Shown: positions 24,327 through 34,311 of the stretch, piece after piece
How the letters are laid out: each line of letters begins with the position of its first letter
How positions within the stretch are numbered: position 1 is the stretch's first letter
Assembly (NCBI GenBank): GCA_016929335.1
Contig: JAFGIY010000163.1
Coordinates: 1 to 61,058 of the forward strand
Length of the DNA stretch: 61,058 nucleotides
Reading direction: 5' to 3'
Source of the DNA: Acidobacteriota bacterium
GTDB taxonomy: Bacteria > Acidobacteriota > UBA6911
The notes under the pieces: model-generated
Told to the model about the DNA's origin: nothing
The model's input: the letters and a program-made list of their open reading frames with translations, nothing else
Database searches by the model: none
Translations under genes and position numbers: made by a program

Positions 24327-26504
24327 TCATACTATTGAGTCCTCTAACGGCTTGCTTATTAGCTGCAATGCAATAGTGACCAGATTGTTCTTCTCATCCT
24401 TCCAAAGGTGATGGTGATATATAGACTGTCCCTCTAGGACAATCATCCTTGTTTCGTCCCGATGCTTATATACCCAGATGATTTTGTTGGCCAAATCCTC
24501 GATGGACTCTTGTTTGAAAAAGATCATATTGCCATCGTTAAAATAATCTCGGATTCCTCTCGTTGATGGTACTATCACAGGTCGTCCTATTGCTAAATAC
24601 TCGAAGATACGAGTCGGCATATTTATTTCGGTAAATGGTCCGCTTCGATTAGGGATCAAACCCAGATGCGAGTTGGCGATCTCCCTTGCGATGTTTGCCT
24701 GTGACTGATGCCCGTGGAATAAGACTCGTTTTTGCAGTCCCTTTTGCGCAATTAGTTTCTTCATTTGTTCCATGTATGGAGTGGGATTTCCGAAAATATG
24801 GAATTCTATCCCTGAAATAATATCACTGATGCGGGATACCGCTTCAATTGCAATATCAAGCCCGTGTCGCTCCACAATCAGTCCATGGTACATTATGCGA
24901 AAAGAATGATTGTCATTTAAAGAATCAAAGGTTTCATTATTGTTCACTGCAGGATTGAAGATATCTTCCTGTGGGGAGTTCATTACAATCTGTATCTTTT
25001 CAGGAGGACATCCTCGTGAAATAAAGAGATTTCGAAAGGAAACATTTGGAGTGAGGACAAAGTCAGCGAACCGTATGCTCCATTTCTCCAGTTGCATTAA
25101 AGCAACCACAAATGGATGCCCGGACGGCAATCCAAATATGCTTCTCATCAGCTCCGGCATTGGATCGTGAAGATCCAGTACTATCCGAGCTCCAAATAGC
25201 TTGGGAAGCATCGCCGAAAACACCAGAAAATCTGGCATATTATGCACATGGATGATTTCATATTTGCGTTTGGGATAGCGTAAAGCAAGCAAGACGGCGC
25301 AATAAATCAAGAATGTTGCATATCGGATGATATATGCAATAACGCAGTCTCGGCGCCTCCTTATCGGCAGTCTAGTAATATTTACACCATCGATACAATC
25401 CTTGGATTTATCAGAGGTGTTTTCTCTCAGACAAATCACATCAACGTCCATTCCCTGCTCTACAAATGTCTCCGCCGCCCTCTTAGGCCGAGGATCCGCC
25501 GGGTATATGGAGTACAGCAATACTGCCATTCGCCGGCCTTTTAATGGCGCTTGTTGTTGTCGGGAATATGTTTTTGAGGGAACAGATTGCATTACTGAAT
25601 TACGATACCAAGAGGCAGCATCTTTTGGCAAGGCATGCCAATATTGCTCTTTGTATTTTCCCCGAACATGCATAAGAAAATCGTAATAAAGACCGATATC
25701 ATATTGGCCCATTCGGCTTTGCTTTTGCCCCATAGCTGCATAATCCGGATGCATGTTGAAAAGTGCCATGCCACCATGCTTTGCCAACCAATTAAGCTTG
25801 GTTCTCCAAACGATATTGGTTTCCTGTTCCAAAAGCACGAATAGAGAATAATCCTGCGGCAAAGTGTAGGGGAGTTCTACATAGCCCGCTCCGTTACCGG
25901 ATAGTGAGGTTACCCAAAAAGGGAAAATTGTGTCAACACCGTCCGGCTGGGGTTCAAAAGGATCCGTGTCAAAAGTTGAACTATCGTAGGCAATATCGAG
26001 GTTACATATCCAATCCAGGTTGTGGTGCATGCAAGGAGATCGAAAACCTGCACAGTTCCATTCTTTCAAATATTTATTAATACGCTTAGCATGATCTTGA
26101 AAAACGTGAAAAGAAGAATATAGCTTTCCATCGTGATGAAGTCCGTGTATGCCGACCTCAAAGCCGTTATCAGTGAGCCAGCTTCGGAGTTCAAGCGAGA
26201 CCTCATAATCCTCAGGTACAAAATTGAAACTCGACCTGAATCCCAGGGACATGTCGAGTTCCGCCAATTGACGGACACATTTGAGTCCCACATGGGATTC
26301 AACATCATGTGTTATGACAAATGCAAATTGCTTTCCCTCGGGCCAACCCGGCCAGCCTTGAGGTACACGCGCGGCAGATTCCTTGATAGGCCAAATATCG
26401 CTACATGTATTTAGTATTCGTTGCGCGCGAACTTTCTTGATTCTGTGACGCAAAGACCACGGGATCAAAGGCTTGAGAGTATAGTACAATCTATATGGTT
26501 GCAT
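24327..26504 (-). CDS. Polysaccharide deacetylase - glycosyltransferase 4 fusion
   Basis: A 725-residue two-domain protein. Residues about 50-310 form a polysaccharide deacetylase (NodB-like) domain: ITHDVESH gives the Asp, HGLHHDG the metal His residues, then FRSPCMHHN and FNMHPDY. Residues about 325-720 form a GT4 glycosyltransferase: RMAVLLYSIYPADPRPKRAAE, VHNMPDF, PEKIQIVMNSPQEDIF, EINMPTRIFEYLAIGRPVIVP. I chose the ATG at 26504 because GGAG lies just upstream; the longer frame from 26633 starts in pseudogene sequence. It would add a sugar and remove an acetyl group in one polypeptide, though the domains might act on different sides of the pathway. Confidence 0.85.
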   Translation of the reverse strand: MQPYRLYYTLKPLIPWSLRHRIKKVRAQRILNTCSDIWPIKESAARVPQGWPGWPEGKQFAFVITHDVESHVGLKCVRQLAELDMSLGFRSSFNFVPEDYEVSLELRSWLTDNGFEVGIHGLHHDGKLYSSFHVFQDHAKRINKYLKEWNCAGFRSPCMHHNLDWICNLDIAYDSSTFDTDPFEPQPDGVDTIFPFWVTSLSGNGAGYVELPYTLPQDYSLFVLLEQETNIVWRTKLNWLAKHGGMALFNMHPDYAAMGQKQSRMGQYDIGLYYDFLMHVRGKYKEQYWHALPKDAASWYRNSVMQSVPSKTYSRQQQAPLKGRRMAVLLYSIYPADPRPKRAAETFVEQGMDVDVICLRENTSDKSKDCIDGVNITRLPIRRRRDCVIAYIIRYATFLIYCAVLLALRYPKRKYEIIHVHNMPDFLVFSAMLPKLFGARIVLDLHDPMPELMRSIFGLPSGHPFVVALMQLEKWSIRFADFVLTPNVSFRNLFISRGCPPEKIQIVMNSPQEDIFNPAVNNNETFDSLNDNHSFRIMYHGLIVERHGLDIAIEAVSRISDIISGIEFHIFGNPTPYMEQMKKLIAQKGLQKRVLFHGHQSQANIAREIANSHLGLIPNRSGPFTEINMPTRIFEYLAIGRPVIVPSTRGIRDYFNDGNMIFFKQESIEDLANKIIWVYKHRDETRMIVLEGQSIYHHHLWKDEKNNLVTIALQLISKPLEDSIV

Positions 26505-26629
26505 TAGAACTCCACGAATCTCAATTGCGTCATTGGATTTCTTCAGGAAAACAGTCCACGATCTCCCGCGGAGAAGCTCAGCCGTCCATACCACTGTGGC
26601 AATTCGGAATGGCTGCCGCCGGCAGTCAC

Positions 26630-27328
26630 TCAAACTCCCGCGTTGGAGACTGACCTGAACTCAAATGTAGCCCCCAAGGACTCGAAGATCCCAAGGCTAT
26701 CGACCGGAACAAAAACCAGTTCGTACGCCCACCCCAGGGCTTCGCCAAAGACTGATTTGACACCTTGGCTGGATTCCCACCAACGATCCGGATCATGATT
26801 CCGGGGCGCTACGGCAATGACGCCCAGCTGGACATACGGGCCCGAACACGCGCTGGTATATCAAACGACTACCGCGGGCATGCGGCCCTACAGAGACCAC
26901 ATTGACGCCTCGGATCGGTATTCCCCGTTCATTTAGCTTGGCGCGGACGCTACGGACGCTTTCAAAGGTGCGATTACTGGGTAACTTTGGCGCTGGCGCT
27001 TCTATGAGTCGCTCATCTTGCAAACCCAATTTTTAAGCGTCGCTCCTGCTAGATGCGCAAAATTCCCATAGTCAGAGAGGAAGTATCCTTGCGTAAGCGG
27101 TCCTCCTGCGGTCACTAGGTATTCGTATTGCCCGTTTCGGAACTCATCTAGACTCTGCTGCAGGCCATAGTCGGGGATCCATCCCTCAACGACTAGAACA
27201 TTCGCAGCTACCGATCGGTTCACCGACAGTAACTGGTTAGCTGACAGAAGGCCTCCACTCAAGAGACCAATGACCACAGTGAGAAGGCAAACCCAAACGC
27301 ACCACCGTTTAGAAGATCTCAAACCCAT
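26630..27328 (-). pseudogene. YdcF/ElyC/SanA-family (DUF218) gene with two frameshifts
   Basis: The N-terminal frame from 27328 has a membrane anchor and the family pattern VLVVEGWIPDYGLQQSL, YLVTAGGPLTQG. Near 27025 the reading must shift at an A run to continue as KLGLQDERLIEAPAPK and NVVSVGPHARGSRLIYQRVFGP. Near 26840 it must shift again to QLGVIAVAPRNHDPDRWWESSQGVKSVFGEA, the typical family C-terminus, ending at TGA 26630-26632. Intact members are envelope proteins linked to exosortase and polysaccharide loci. Two frameshifts make it a pseudogene, unless the assembly has errors. Confidence 0.75.
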
Positions 27329-27386
27329 ATCGAAACGAGGATTTCACCCTCATGCCCCTATGCCCACTACTATCGGCAAAGGATAA

Positions 27387-27806
27387 TCAGAAACGTTCCT
27401 TTTCTTCTGCTGTCAAATATGGCCCTTGCTTTATTTCAAGGAAGACAGTGTCCTCCTTCATTCGAAAGCCGTGCCCGCCTCCGACCATCAATATCACATC
27501 CGGATTCTTCAGTTCTCGAGTTGCCACAAGCCGTTTCTGATTGTTATAAATATCGATCAGACAGCTGCCTCTCAGCATTACGAGGACCTCGCTGGTGCCA
27601 ACCAGATGACGCTCCAACGCAGCATGAATGTGTTTGGCGATTTCGCCACCCGCAGGGTAAACAATAAATCCTAATTGCTGTTTAAATTCCGGCGGTGTGA
27701 CAAAGACCGTCCGTTCCGGTAGCGGATTCGGATGAATGATATATACAAGAGGTTCACCACCCCAGCTAATGACCTCGTGTGCAACGTCTTGATCTCCTGG
27801 ATGCAT
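27387..27806 (-). CDS. Cupin-fold protein
   Basis: A 139-residue small beta-barrel. Residues about 56-130 fit a cupin of the sugar-locus type: KHIHAALERHLVGTSEVLVMLRGSCLIDIY, then VILMVGGGHGFRMKEDTVFLEIKQGPY. Such proteins may be sugar isomerases or binding proteins, but the catalytic identity is unclear. Next to the deleted YdcF gene and CapA. Confidence 0.7.
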   Translation of the reverse strand: MHPGDQDVAHEVISWGGEPLVYIIHPNPLPERTVFVTPPEFKQQLGFIVYPAGGEIAKHIHAALERHLVGTSEVLVMLRGSCLIDIYNNQKRLVATRELKNPDVILMVGGGHGFRMKEDTVFLEIKQGPYLTAEEKERF

Positions 27807-27916
27807 AATGAACTACCTCAACATCTCTTGGTCATGCAACATCTTAATAATCGACCACCCATCAGCTATACGTTCCATTAGCCTTCCCCCATCATAGGCA
27901 ACCGGATGAAAACATC

Positions 27917-29002
27917 CTAATCATGTTTTCGAAGCCAACGCCGAATTGCTCGCCAGCGGTTGGAGAGCAACAATAGCCAGGTCCCCTTCGTAACCTTCCA
28001 AAAGTGTCGCAGCAGTTCCCATTTCATATCCAGGCGAAAACGGCGGGAACAGGAGGATTTGAGCGTTCGATACTGAGCATCCGTCAATCCTTGATAGATT
28101 TGAGATAGTCCATTATTGGGCTCCTTGACACCATCTCCCATACACGCCAACAGCTCCGGCTGGTAAGAATGGTTGATTTTTGTGTAGTGCATCCTCCAAT
28201 TGCGGATTTCCGGAGAAAGCTCAACGTCCAAAATTCCGCCCGTTTCTACCTCGGATCCCCAACGCTGGTCGAAAACGAAGTTGCCCAGACTATAGGCGAT
28301 CAAAGCTCCCTTGTATTCCTCAACTGGCTGCAATACGTGTGGGTGATGTCCCAGGATCATGTTGGCACCTCTTTCCACCAATCGATGCGCCAATTGTTGC
28401 TGATAAGATGAAGGCACGGGAACAAATTCATCGCCCCAATGGAGAGAAACGATTTGTATATCTGCCGGCATGCTGGAAAATGAACTGGCAATCCGATCCT
28501 CAACCCTGGAATAATCAATTACCTCGTTGGTGCAGTCCTTAATCAGCGACTCGCAATGAATGCTTACTGTAAATGCTCCCACCGGAAGACGCGTGGCATG
28601 TGAATGGATTTCACCATTCGGCGAAAATCCAACGCCAGCTATTCCCACACTTTCCAGACAGCACCGAGTTTCCTGAAGAACCGATGATCCATGTTGACGG
28701 ATATGATTGTTCGCCAATGATGCTATATTGAGGGCGCCAAGTTTAAGTGATGAGGACGCCTTTGCTGGAGCGCGATAAACATTCGCTCGATAGTTAATTC
28801 CATCACTTAATGATACAGGAGACTCCAGATTAAAAAAAAACAAGTCGGCGTGGGAGAGCAACTCTCGCACATGTACAAACAGCCGCTCTGCTCCATGGGC
28901 CCGGACAGATGTACCAACTCCTCGACCCATAAAATGGGAGCTATCGCCCAACATTATGTCTCCGACAGCCATCAATCTTATTGCTGGACTATTCACTTTC
29001 AT
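27917..29002 (-). CDS. capA: CapA-family protein (metallophosphatase fold)
   Basis: A 361-residue protein with the CapA/PGA_cap motifs in order: GDIMLGD, FFFNLESPVS, SLANNHIRQHG, SLHWGDEFVP, MILGHHPHVLQPVEEY and AYSLGNFVFDQ. Members act in poly-gamma-glutamate capsule synthesis and other surface polymers. No signal peptide is visible. The stop of the upstream CapK-like gene overlaps its start by 14 nt, so the two are probably co-translated. Confidence 0.88.
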   Translation of the reverse strand: MKVNSPAIRLMAVGDIMLGDSSHFMGRGVGTSVRAHGAERLFVHVRELLSHADLFFFNLESPVSLSDGINYRANVYRAPAKASSSLKLGALNIASLANNHIRQHGSSVLQETRCCLESVGIAGVGFSPNGEIHSHATRLPVGAFTVSIHCESLIKDCTNEVIDYSRVEDRIASSFSSMPADIQIVSLHWGDEFVPVPSSYQQQLAHRLVERGANMILGHHPHVLQPVEEYKGALIAYSLGNFVFDQRWGSEVETGGILDVELSPEIRNWRMHYTKINHSYQPELLACMGDGVKEPNNGLSQIYQGLTDAQYRTLKSSCSRRFRLDMKWELLRHFWKVTKGTWLLLLSNRWRAIRRWLRKHD

Positions 29003-30353
29003 CAGGCACAGGGACTTTTGAAATTATGAGACGGTTCTTCTTCCCTTTGGTTTCAATAAAAGGACCGTTGATGGTTATAGTTACAGCCATATCCGCATAT
29101 TCAGATAGTCGAGAGCGCAATTGTTCCACACAGGCAGGATCAACTACTTTCGAAACACTCAAATTTAGTTTTAGATCGCGTGGAGTGTCCTGGATAATCT
29201 GGTAACGATCAATCCATGGATATCCATAAATAATATGATTGATCGCTACCCCATGGATAATTCCTTTACTGGGAGTGTAAATCAGGTCTCGGCTGCGGCC
29301 TTCCAGGTTAATAATCCGGAGCAAGCCACGCCCACATTCGCACTTCCCCTCCGCAATCGCCCCGATATCGCCCGTATCATAGCGGATCAAACACATTGCG
29401 CGGTTTAAAAGATTGGTAGCCACCAAACGCCCCGTACATCCTATTGGAAGCCGAGCATTGTCGTCACCTAATGGCTCGACAAGACAAAGCTCCATGGCAT
29501 AATGCAGCCCTTGATGATAGTTGCACTCGCCAGCAATGAGACCTGCTTCAGGACAGCCGTACTCATCATATACCGGAGCTTCAAATGCTTGTTCAATGAC
29601 TTTTCTCTGGCCTGGAAACAGCAATTCGGAAGTAGTGACAATCCGCTTTATGGATTGAATTACGGTCCTACGACGCAGGATATGACAGGCGACAAGATAG
29701 AGTATCGAGGGATATCCATAGAGAATCGATGGGCGAGCGGCGTTCAGCTGAGTCTCAATTATGCTCAGGTCGGCTGCATGCAATTGGCCGACAGGTATGC
29801 TGTGATTATTTCGGAGAAAATTATAGATATTTTGGGAAATGCCATTCCGCTGGCGATTATCAAGAGACGCACCGCCCAAAGTATGCATTCTGTCTCCGAA
29901 GGTGTAACCAGTCGCTTGCCAGACACGGAAGGTTGCTGCCCACTTCATCCCAAATGCATCATTTGCAACACGGTAGCTTAAGGGTTCACCCGTCGAACCA
30001 CCTGTATGGCGAGACTTATAGGCTGACCGAAATTTGCGTTCGTGGGGCATGAAATCACATGGTGCGCTCCGCAAAATTTCCTTTGTGATAATCGGCAACC
30101 TGTCCAGATCAGATACAGTGCCAAAATCTCCCGGGTGCCATTTATTCTGTGCAAAAAGCCGCATATAAAATGGAACGTGCTGGCTGGCAAACGCAAGAAT
30201 TTGCTGTAAGCGGACGATCTGACTTTGGGCCAACGACTCGGCAGGGTGCCATTGACTCTGTTCGAGTACGGGCAAAAATTTTGCAATTTCCGTATGGCGA
30301 CCGAGATCAATAGCCTTTAGCGCCAGCCTATGCCGGATTGCGGAGTGGAGCAT
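28989..30353 (-). CDS. CapK/phenylacetate-CoA ligase-like adenylating enzyme
   Basis: A 454-residue adenylate-forming protein of the PaaK/CapK group. Signals: RHTGGSTGEPLSYRVANDAF (phosphate loop), YDEYGCPEAGLIAGEC, IRYDTGDIG and the four-cysteine-like CECGRG. It could activate an acyl or amino-acid substituent for attachment to the polysaccharide. The CapA gene overlaps its 3' end. Confidence 0.85.
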   Translation of the reverse strand: MLHSAIRHRLALKAIDLGRHTEIAKFLPVLEQSQWHPAESLAQSQIVRLQQILAFASQHVPFYMRLFAQNKWHPGDFGTVSDLDRLPIITKEILRSAPCDFMPHERKFRSAYKSRHTGGSTGEPLSYRVANDAFGMKWAATFRVWQATGYTFGDRMHTLGGASLDNRQRNGISQNIYNFLRNNHSIPVGQLHAADLSIIETQLNAARPSILYGYPSILYLVACHILRRRTVIQSIKRIVTTSELLFPGQRKVIEQAFEAPVYDEYGCPEAGLIAGECNYHQGLHYAMELCLVEPLGDDNARLPIGCTGRLVATNLLNRAMCLIRYDTGDIGAIAEGKCECGRGLLRIINLEGRSRDLIYTPSKGIIHGVAINHIIYGYPWIDRYQIIQDTPRDLKLNLSVSKVVDPACVEQLRSRLSEYADMAVTITINGPFIETKGKKNRLIISKVPVPDESE

Positions 30354-30364
30354 AGTGGATCGAT

Positions 30365-31534
30365 TTAATTGTTCAAAGCCCGGAGAATCTGCTGCACGTG
30401 CGAGTCCCAGCTGAACTGGCTGGCATATTCCAATCGCGCATTTACCAACTTGACAGAATTCTGCTCATAGGATTCCCGCAAGGCAGTAACAAATTCCTGC
30501 GGAGTGCGGGTGATCCGGACAAGTTGGGGACACTGTTCCAATTCTGCGATGTAGCTCGAACAGATAACTGGTTTGCCCAGTGCCAGGTACTCCATTGCCT
30601 TAATTGGAGAACAGTTCGTGATCCATTCGTGAGGTTTCCACCCCATGAAACAGGCATCGAAGAACTTCCCATATACCGGTATTTCTTCATATGCTTTTGG
30701 CCCGAGAAAGTACACATTCTTAAAAGAGGCCAATTCTACATAATCGCCTGAGACCGCGCCGATGAAAACGAATGACCAATCGGGACAGTTCTTTGCCGCA
30801 AATACAAATGTGGCTTTATCATTTGCCTCGGTTAGAGATCCAAAATAGCCGGCAATCGGTTTGGGAATGTTTTTGATGTCATCGGGCATGGCAACATTGG
30901 TTTCTAATACCGATCGAAACGAGGATGCATTCGCCCCATGCGGCAGGTAAAGCACCCTTTCGGCTTTATCACGCGCCTTATGAAGTGCGTGCTCATAGAT
31001 ATATCGTGATGAACAGGTTATGAGTGAGGCCGCTTGTATCAGTTCCGTCTCCATGGTATCCAGGATTTGGCGTCTTTTAGGATCAGAGGAGGTCTCTCGA
31101 AAAGCACTTATCTTATCCGCGAAATGAAAAACAGAAGGAGCGCGATTGAGTAGCGGCAAAGCATACCAGGCTGTATAAGTGGAGTAGAAGATAAGCGGTG
31201 AGCGCATTCGCAGTAGGTGGCGCAGGCCCAGGACTTGAAGAGTAATAATCAGTCGATTAAACTGCATTGCTCTCGCTGAAAACGCCGGGAAGTAAATGGG
31301 GGAATAAACATAGAAAGACTTGCGGGGATTAGCCAAGAAACGGGCATGCACTCGCGCCTTGGATTGAACTCTATGCCAGAAATCAGGACGCTTGGCACTG
31401 GGAAATCGTACCGGGACCGGATTGATCCACAAAACTTTCATCCCGCGCCCATAAAAGCAATCTATAACCTGGCTGGTACTGCTCTTCAGTGATTGATACC
31501 AATCAGTCCCCAGGCAAACGATACTTGATATCAT
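30365..31534 (-). CDS. Glycosyltransferase (GT-B type)
   Basis: A 389-residue enzyme. The chosen start is ATG 31534 (MISSIVCLGTDWYQSL), because the longer frame from 31627 runs through the neighbouring gene. The pattern resembles polysaccharide glycosyltransferases of the TuaH/GT4 type: KVLWINPVP, CSSRYIYEHALHKA, GYFGSLTEANDK, IKAMEYLALGKPVICSSYI and FSWDSHVQQIL. Specificity unknown. Confidence 0.8.
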   Translation of the reverse strand: MISSIVCLGTDWYQSLKSSTSQVIDCFYGRGMKVLWINPVPVRFPSAKRPDFWHRVQSKARVHARFLANPRKSFYVYSPIYFPAFSARAMQFNRLIITLQVLGLRHLLRMRSPLIFYSTYTAWYALPLLNRAPSVFHFADKISAFRETSSDPKRRQILDTMETELIQAASLITCSSRYIYEHALHKARDKAERVLYLPHGANASSFRSVLETNVAMPDDIKNIPKPIAGYFGSLTEANDKATFVFAAKNCPDWSFVFIGAVSGDYVELASFKNVYFLGPKAYEEIPVYGKFFDACFMGWKPHEWITNCSPIKAMEYLALGKPVICSSYIAELEQCPQLVRITRTPQEFVTALRESYEQNSVKLVNARLEYASQFSWDSHVQQILRALNN

Positions 31535-31548
31535 CCAATTCTCAAGAA

Positions 31549-32364
31549 TTATGCACTCACCCGATGCAGACTTTGGTGGATATTCTGCAGAGTCATAAAT
31601 CGCACACCATCGAGCGCGGATAGCCACTCAACAAATTTCGCTAATGTTGACATGCGATCAGGGCCAGCATGGTAACGGTGGTGAAGAACAATCCCTACCA
31701 CCGGCGTTCTTTTCGAGCTGGCCAGATACTGAGATTTAAGGGTTTCCAAAGACTCGAAGGCGCAATCGGTAGAGCCATGCGGCCCGAAGTATTTCTTGAT
31801 CGGAGATATGGATACAGAAATTTCATCAAGATTGCTGCCAGGATAGGGACGCAGGTGATAGGAGATACGGCGGCCGAACATCCACTTCCGTTGAGCTAGG
31901 CGTCCGAACCGATAAAAAAGCTGCGCTGTGAAAGTGTGATTGTATTTTGAACTGAACACCCGATAGCCCAACTCACTAAGAACTCTGATTGTGTGCCTGT
32001 TATATTGCCCAAAGGGGAAGGTGAAAGCAGGAAAGAAAGCAGCGCCGAAATTGGATTGCATTACATCAAATCCACGATGGATATCATCCAGTTGATCCGG
32101 ATAGGGTCGGCTTCCCCCAAATTCACCTCGATCAAGTTCAGCATGCGACCATCCATGCTGCACGATTTCAACCAAAACCGGATGAGCAGCCTGAGCTTCT
32201 AACAAATATCGCACCATCTCAGGCGTAACATTTGCTGGTTCAACCGCCAATACAAGCGGAATACTGCGGGAAATGAAGAGTTCAACGAATTGAATGAAGG
32301 TACAATCAAGTATATTTACATCGTCATTGCGAAAGAAGACAATACGAGAGCTCTTACTAACCAT
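31549..32364 (-). CDS. Polysaccharide deacetylase-like protein
   Basis: A 271-residue NodB-fold protein without signal peptide. FFRNDDVNI holds the Asp pair, VQHGWSHAE the metal His residues, and FTFPFGQYNRHT the substrate groove motif; IVLHHRYH resembles the final His motif. It would remove N- or O-acetyl groups from a sugar polymer or precursor. Confidence 0.8.
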   Translation of the reverse strand: MVSKSSRIVFFRNDDVNILDCTFIQFVELFISRSIPLVLAVEPANVTPEMVRYLLEAQAAHPVLVEIVQHGWSHAELDRGEFGGSRPYPDQLDDIHRGFDVMQSNFGAAFFPAFTFPFGQYNRHTIRVLSELGYRVFSSKYNHTFTAQLFYRFGRLAQRKWMFGRRISYHLRPYPGSNLDEISVSISPIKKYFGPHGSTDCAFESLETLKSQYLASSKRTPVVGIVLHHRYHAGPDRMSTLAKFVEWLSALDGVRFMTLQNIHQSLHRVSA

Positions 32365-32446
32365 ATACCACGCCCGCTAGCGTTCGTTCTAGCTGAGAGA
32401 ATTGAGGATAGATGTAATCCGGTTGGGAGGGATCATTCCCCCGCCC

Positions 32447-32485
32447 CGACGCGCGTGGTGGGGGAGTGGGGGTGGGAGTGTGGGG
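32447..32485. other. G-rich stretch with quadruplex and hairpin potential
   Basis: On the + strand, four G runs (32460-32464, 32468-32472, 32474-32476, 32482-32485) with short loops fit a G-quadruplex motif. The preceding CCCCCGCC can pair with the first G run. It lies in the 210-nt spacer between the beta-helix gene and the deacetylase gene, so on the transcript it is a C-rich hairpin that may end transcription. Confidence 0.4.
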
Positions 32486-32574
32486 AACCCGTCTGATCTT
32501 TTCGACCTATGAGTGAATCCATTTCATAACGATCTATTGTCAAGGCATCTATGACTACACTAAATCGCTTAGGT

Positions 32575-34311
32575 TTAGTTTGAGCTTGACACGACCCGTA
32601 AATTCTTGGTTGCACCTAGAGTTGCATCTCCTAGCGTGCAGGATAGTCCCTCAAATCGTCTCTTGGCCGGAATGGCGTTGGTCATTCCAGTTACATCTGG
32701 CCCAATTGGAGGCCAAACAGCTTCTGAGCACCACCAGCTTGGTTTAGCGCTTAAATACAGCGAATTAGGAAGAGCATGATTTGAATTGCCAGAGTCCCAA
32801 ATCGCAGAATTGGTTACATAGTCATAGTTGCCGTGACGGTAGATTGTAGCGGATACCTGCGGGTCATCAAAGGCTGGATCACTAGTACTGTCCGTTATAC
32901 CAAGAACCCAAATATAGAGTTTATTGTTATCATATCCTGTTCTGCTGGTAGCCTCATAAGCATTTGATTTACCAGGTGTGCCAAGGATGGAACCAACTAT
33001 ATTATGATAGCGGTTCCAACCTGCCAGTCGGACCGCAGCGTTATTCTTGGTTGTATCCGGTTGAGCGCCATCCTGATATGATCTGAACATAGTATTGTGG
33101 CTTGAAGATCCCCAAATAAAGTCTCCATCCCACATATGCCCAATATTCCCCTCAAATAGATTCATCTTGGGATGGGTTCCATGGTTGACGGCCGGGCTAC
33201 CTATAGCCCAATAACTATCTTCATAATAATTGCCAATCGTGTAGTTGTACGCGACAACATTGCCGCTTGCGCAAGTACCCGTTAGGACTGGTTCTGACAT
33301 GTTAGCAAGTATGTTATTTTCAATAAGGTTGTTTGAACTATACATACTTAGCGCAATGCCGTAGCCCCCACCAACTCCATGAGAAAGCGAATCATGAATG
33401 TTATTGTGGCTAAATTCACATTGAAAGGCATAATAAGTCATGATGGCATTGCTATACATATTATTAAATTCGACATTGCGAACCCATCCGTATTGCATTC
33501 CCTGCCAGAAAATCTCAGACGAGGCAGCATTTGGAGGCGTACTGCTCTGCGTTATTGTCATGCTTTCGATACCAGCCCAACGCGTGATAGCGGATCCGTG
33601 TATCACATATGCATAAGGAGCCAAACTCGTATCATAGGTCCAATGAAGAGGCGTGGTAATTGACACCTGATTCCCCATAATAGCACTTACTTCAACAAAC
33701 TGTCCTAAGGATCGATCCCCACTCGACAAACCGCAAAAAGTGCATTTGCCATTTGTTCCAGCATTCACTACGTCACCACTGTTAATCTGATTTAACAACA
33801 ACACGTCTCCAACAGAAATTCCGCTGGTACTACTAAGCGTGACTGTCCGGGCATCCTTTACTGCCGAGGCGATACTCCGCGTATCCGGACTACCGATGAG
33901 AGCATCCCAAGTGCCGTTTGATACTTGTATAATATTGCTTGTACTTGCCCCTGAGCGTCTAAGGATTGTAATACCCTGTCCCGCTCCCCTTAAAGTTGTG
34001 TGGCTACGCAGTGTGAGCGTTCCAAGAATCTGATAGATTCCCGCTGGTAAATAAACCACCTGATCGGCAGGGCAATTATTTAGAGCAGCTTGAATTGCGG
34101 AAGTAGCATCGGTCGATCCATTCCCATAGGTGGCACTATCGATGGTTTTACAAATGGTTGTCCGGTTCGGGATTCCACCGGGTATGCCCGCATAACTCCA
34201 GTCAATTCTTCGATCCGACGGGATAATGTCCTGTGAATAGATCATACCCGAACTGACCAGCAGGACGAAACCAAGGCTGAGAAGAAGACGGGGCAATCGT
34301 ACTATTTGCAT
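32575..34311 (-). CDS. Secreted right-handed beta-helix protein (pectate lyase-like)
   Basis: A 578-residue exported protein. The signal peptide covers about residues 1-26 (LPRLLLSLGFVLLVSSGMIYSQ). The pectate-lyase superfamily N-cap motif appears as GSTDATSAIQAALNNCP and VVYLPAGIYQILGTLTLRSHTTLRGAG. Repeated coils follow (NAIMTYYAFQCEFSHNNIHD, NNLIENNILAN, GNVVAYNYTIGNYY). Such proteins are often polysaccharide lyases or epimerases; catalytic residues cannot be assigned by eye. In a polymer locus it may trim or modify the exported glycan. Confidence 0.82.
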   Translation of the reverse strand: MQIVRLPRLLLSLGFVLLVSSGMIYSQDIIPSDRRIDWSYAGIPGGIPNRTTICKTIDSATYGNGSTDATSAIQAALNNCPADQVVYLPAGIYQILGTLTLRSHTTLRGAGQGITILRRSGASTSNIIQVSNGTWDALIGSPDTRSIASAVKDARTVTLSSTSGISVGDVLLLNQINSGDVVNAGTNGKCTFCGLSSGDRSLGQFVEVSAIMGNQVSITTPLHWTYDTSLAPYAYVIHGSAITRWAGIESMTITQSSTPPNAASSEIFWQGMQYGWVRNVEFNNMYSNAIMTYYAFQCEFSHNNIHDSLSHGVGGGYGIALSMYSSNNLIENNILANMSEPVLTGTCASGNVVAYNYTIGNYYEDSYWAIGSPAVNHGTHPKMNLFEGNIGHMWDGDFIWGSSSHNTMFRSYQDGAQPDTTKNNAAVRLAGWNRYHNIVGSILGTPGKSNAYEATSRTGYDNNKLYIWVLGITDSTSDPAFDDPQVSATIYRHGNYDYVTNSAIWDSGNSNHALPNSLYLSAKPSWWCSEAVWPPIGPDVTGMTNAIPAKRRFEGLSCTLGDATLGATKNLRVVSSSN

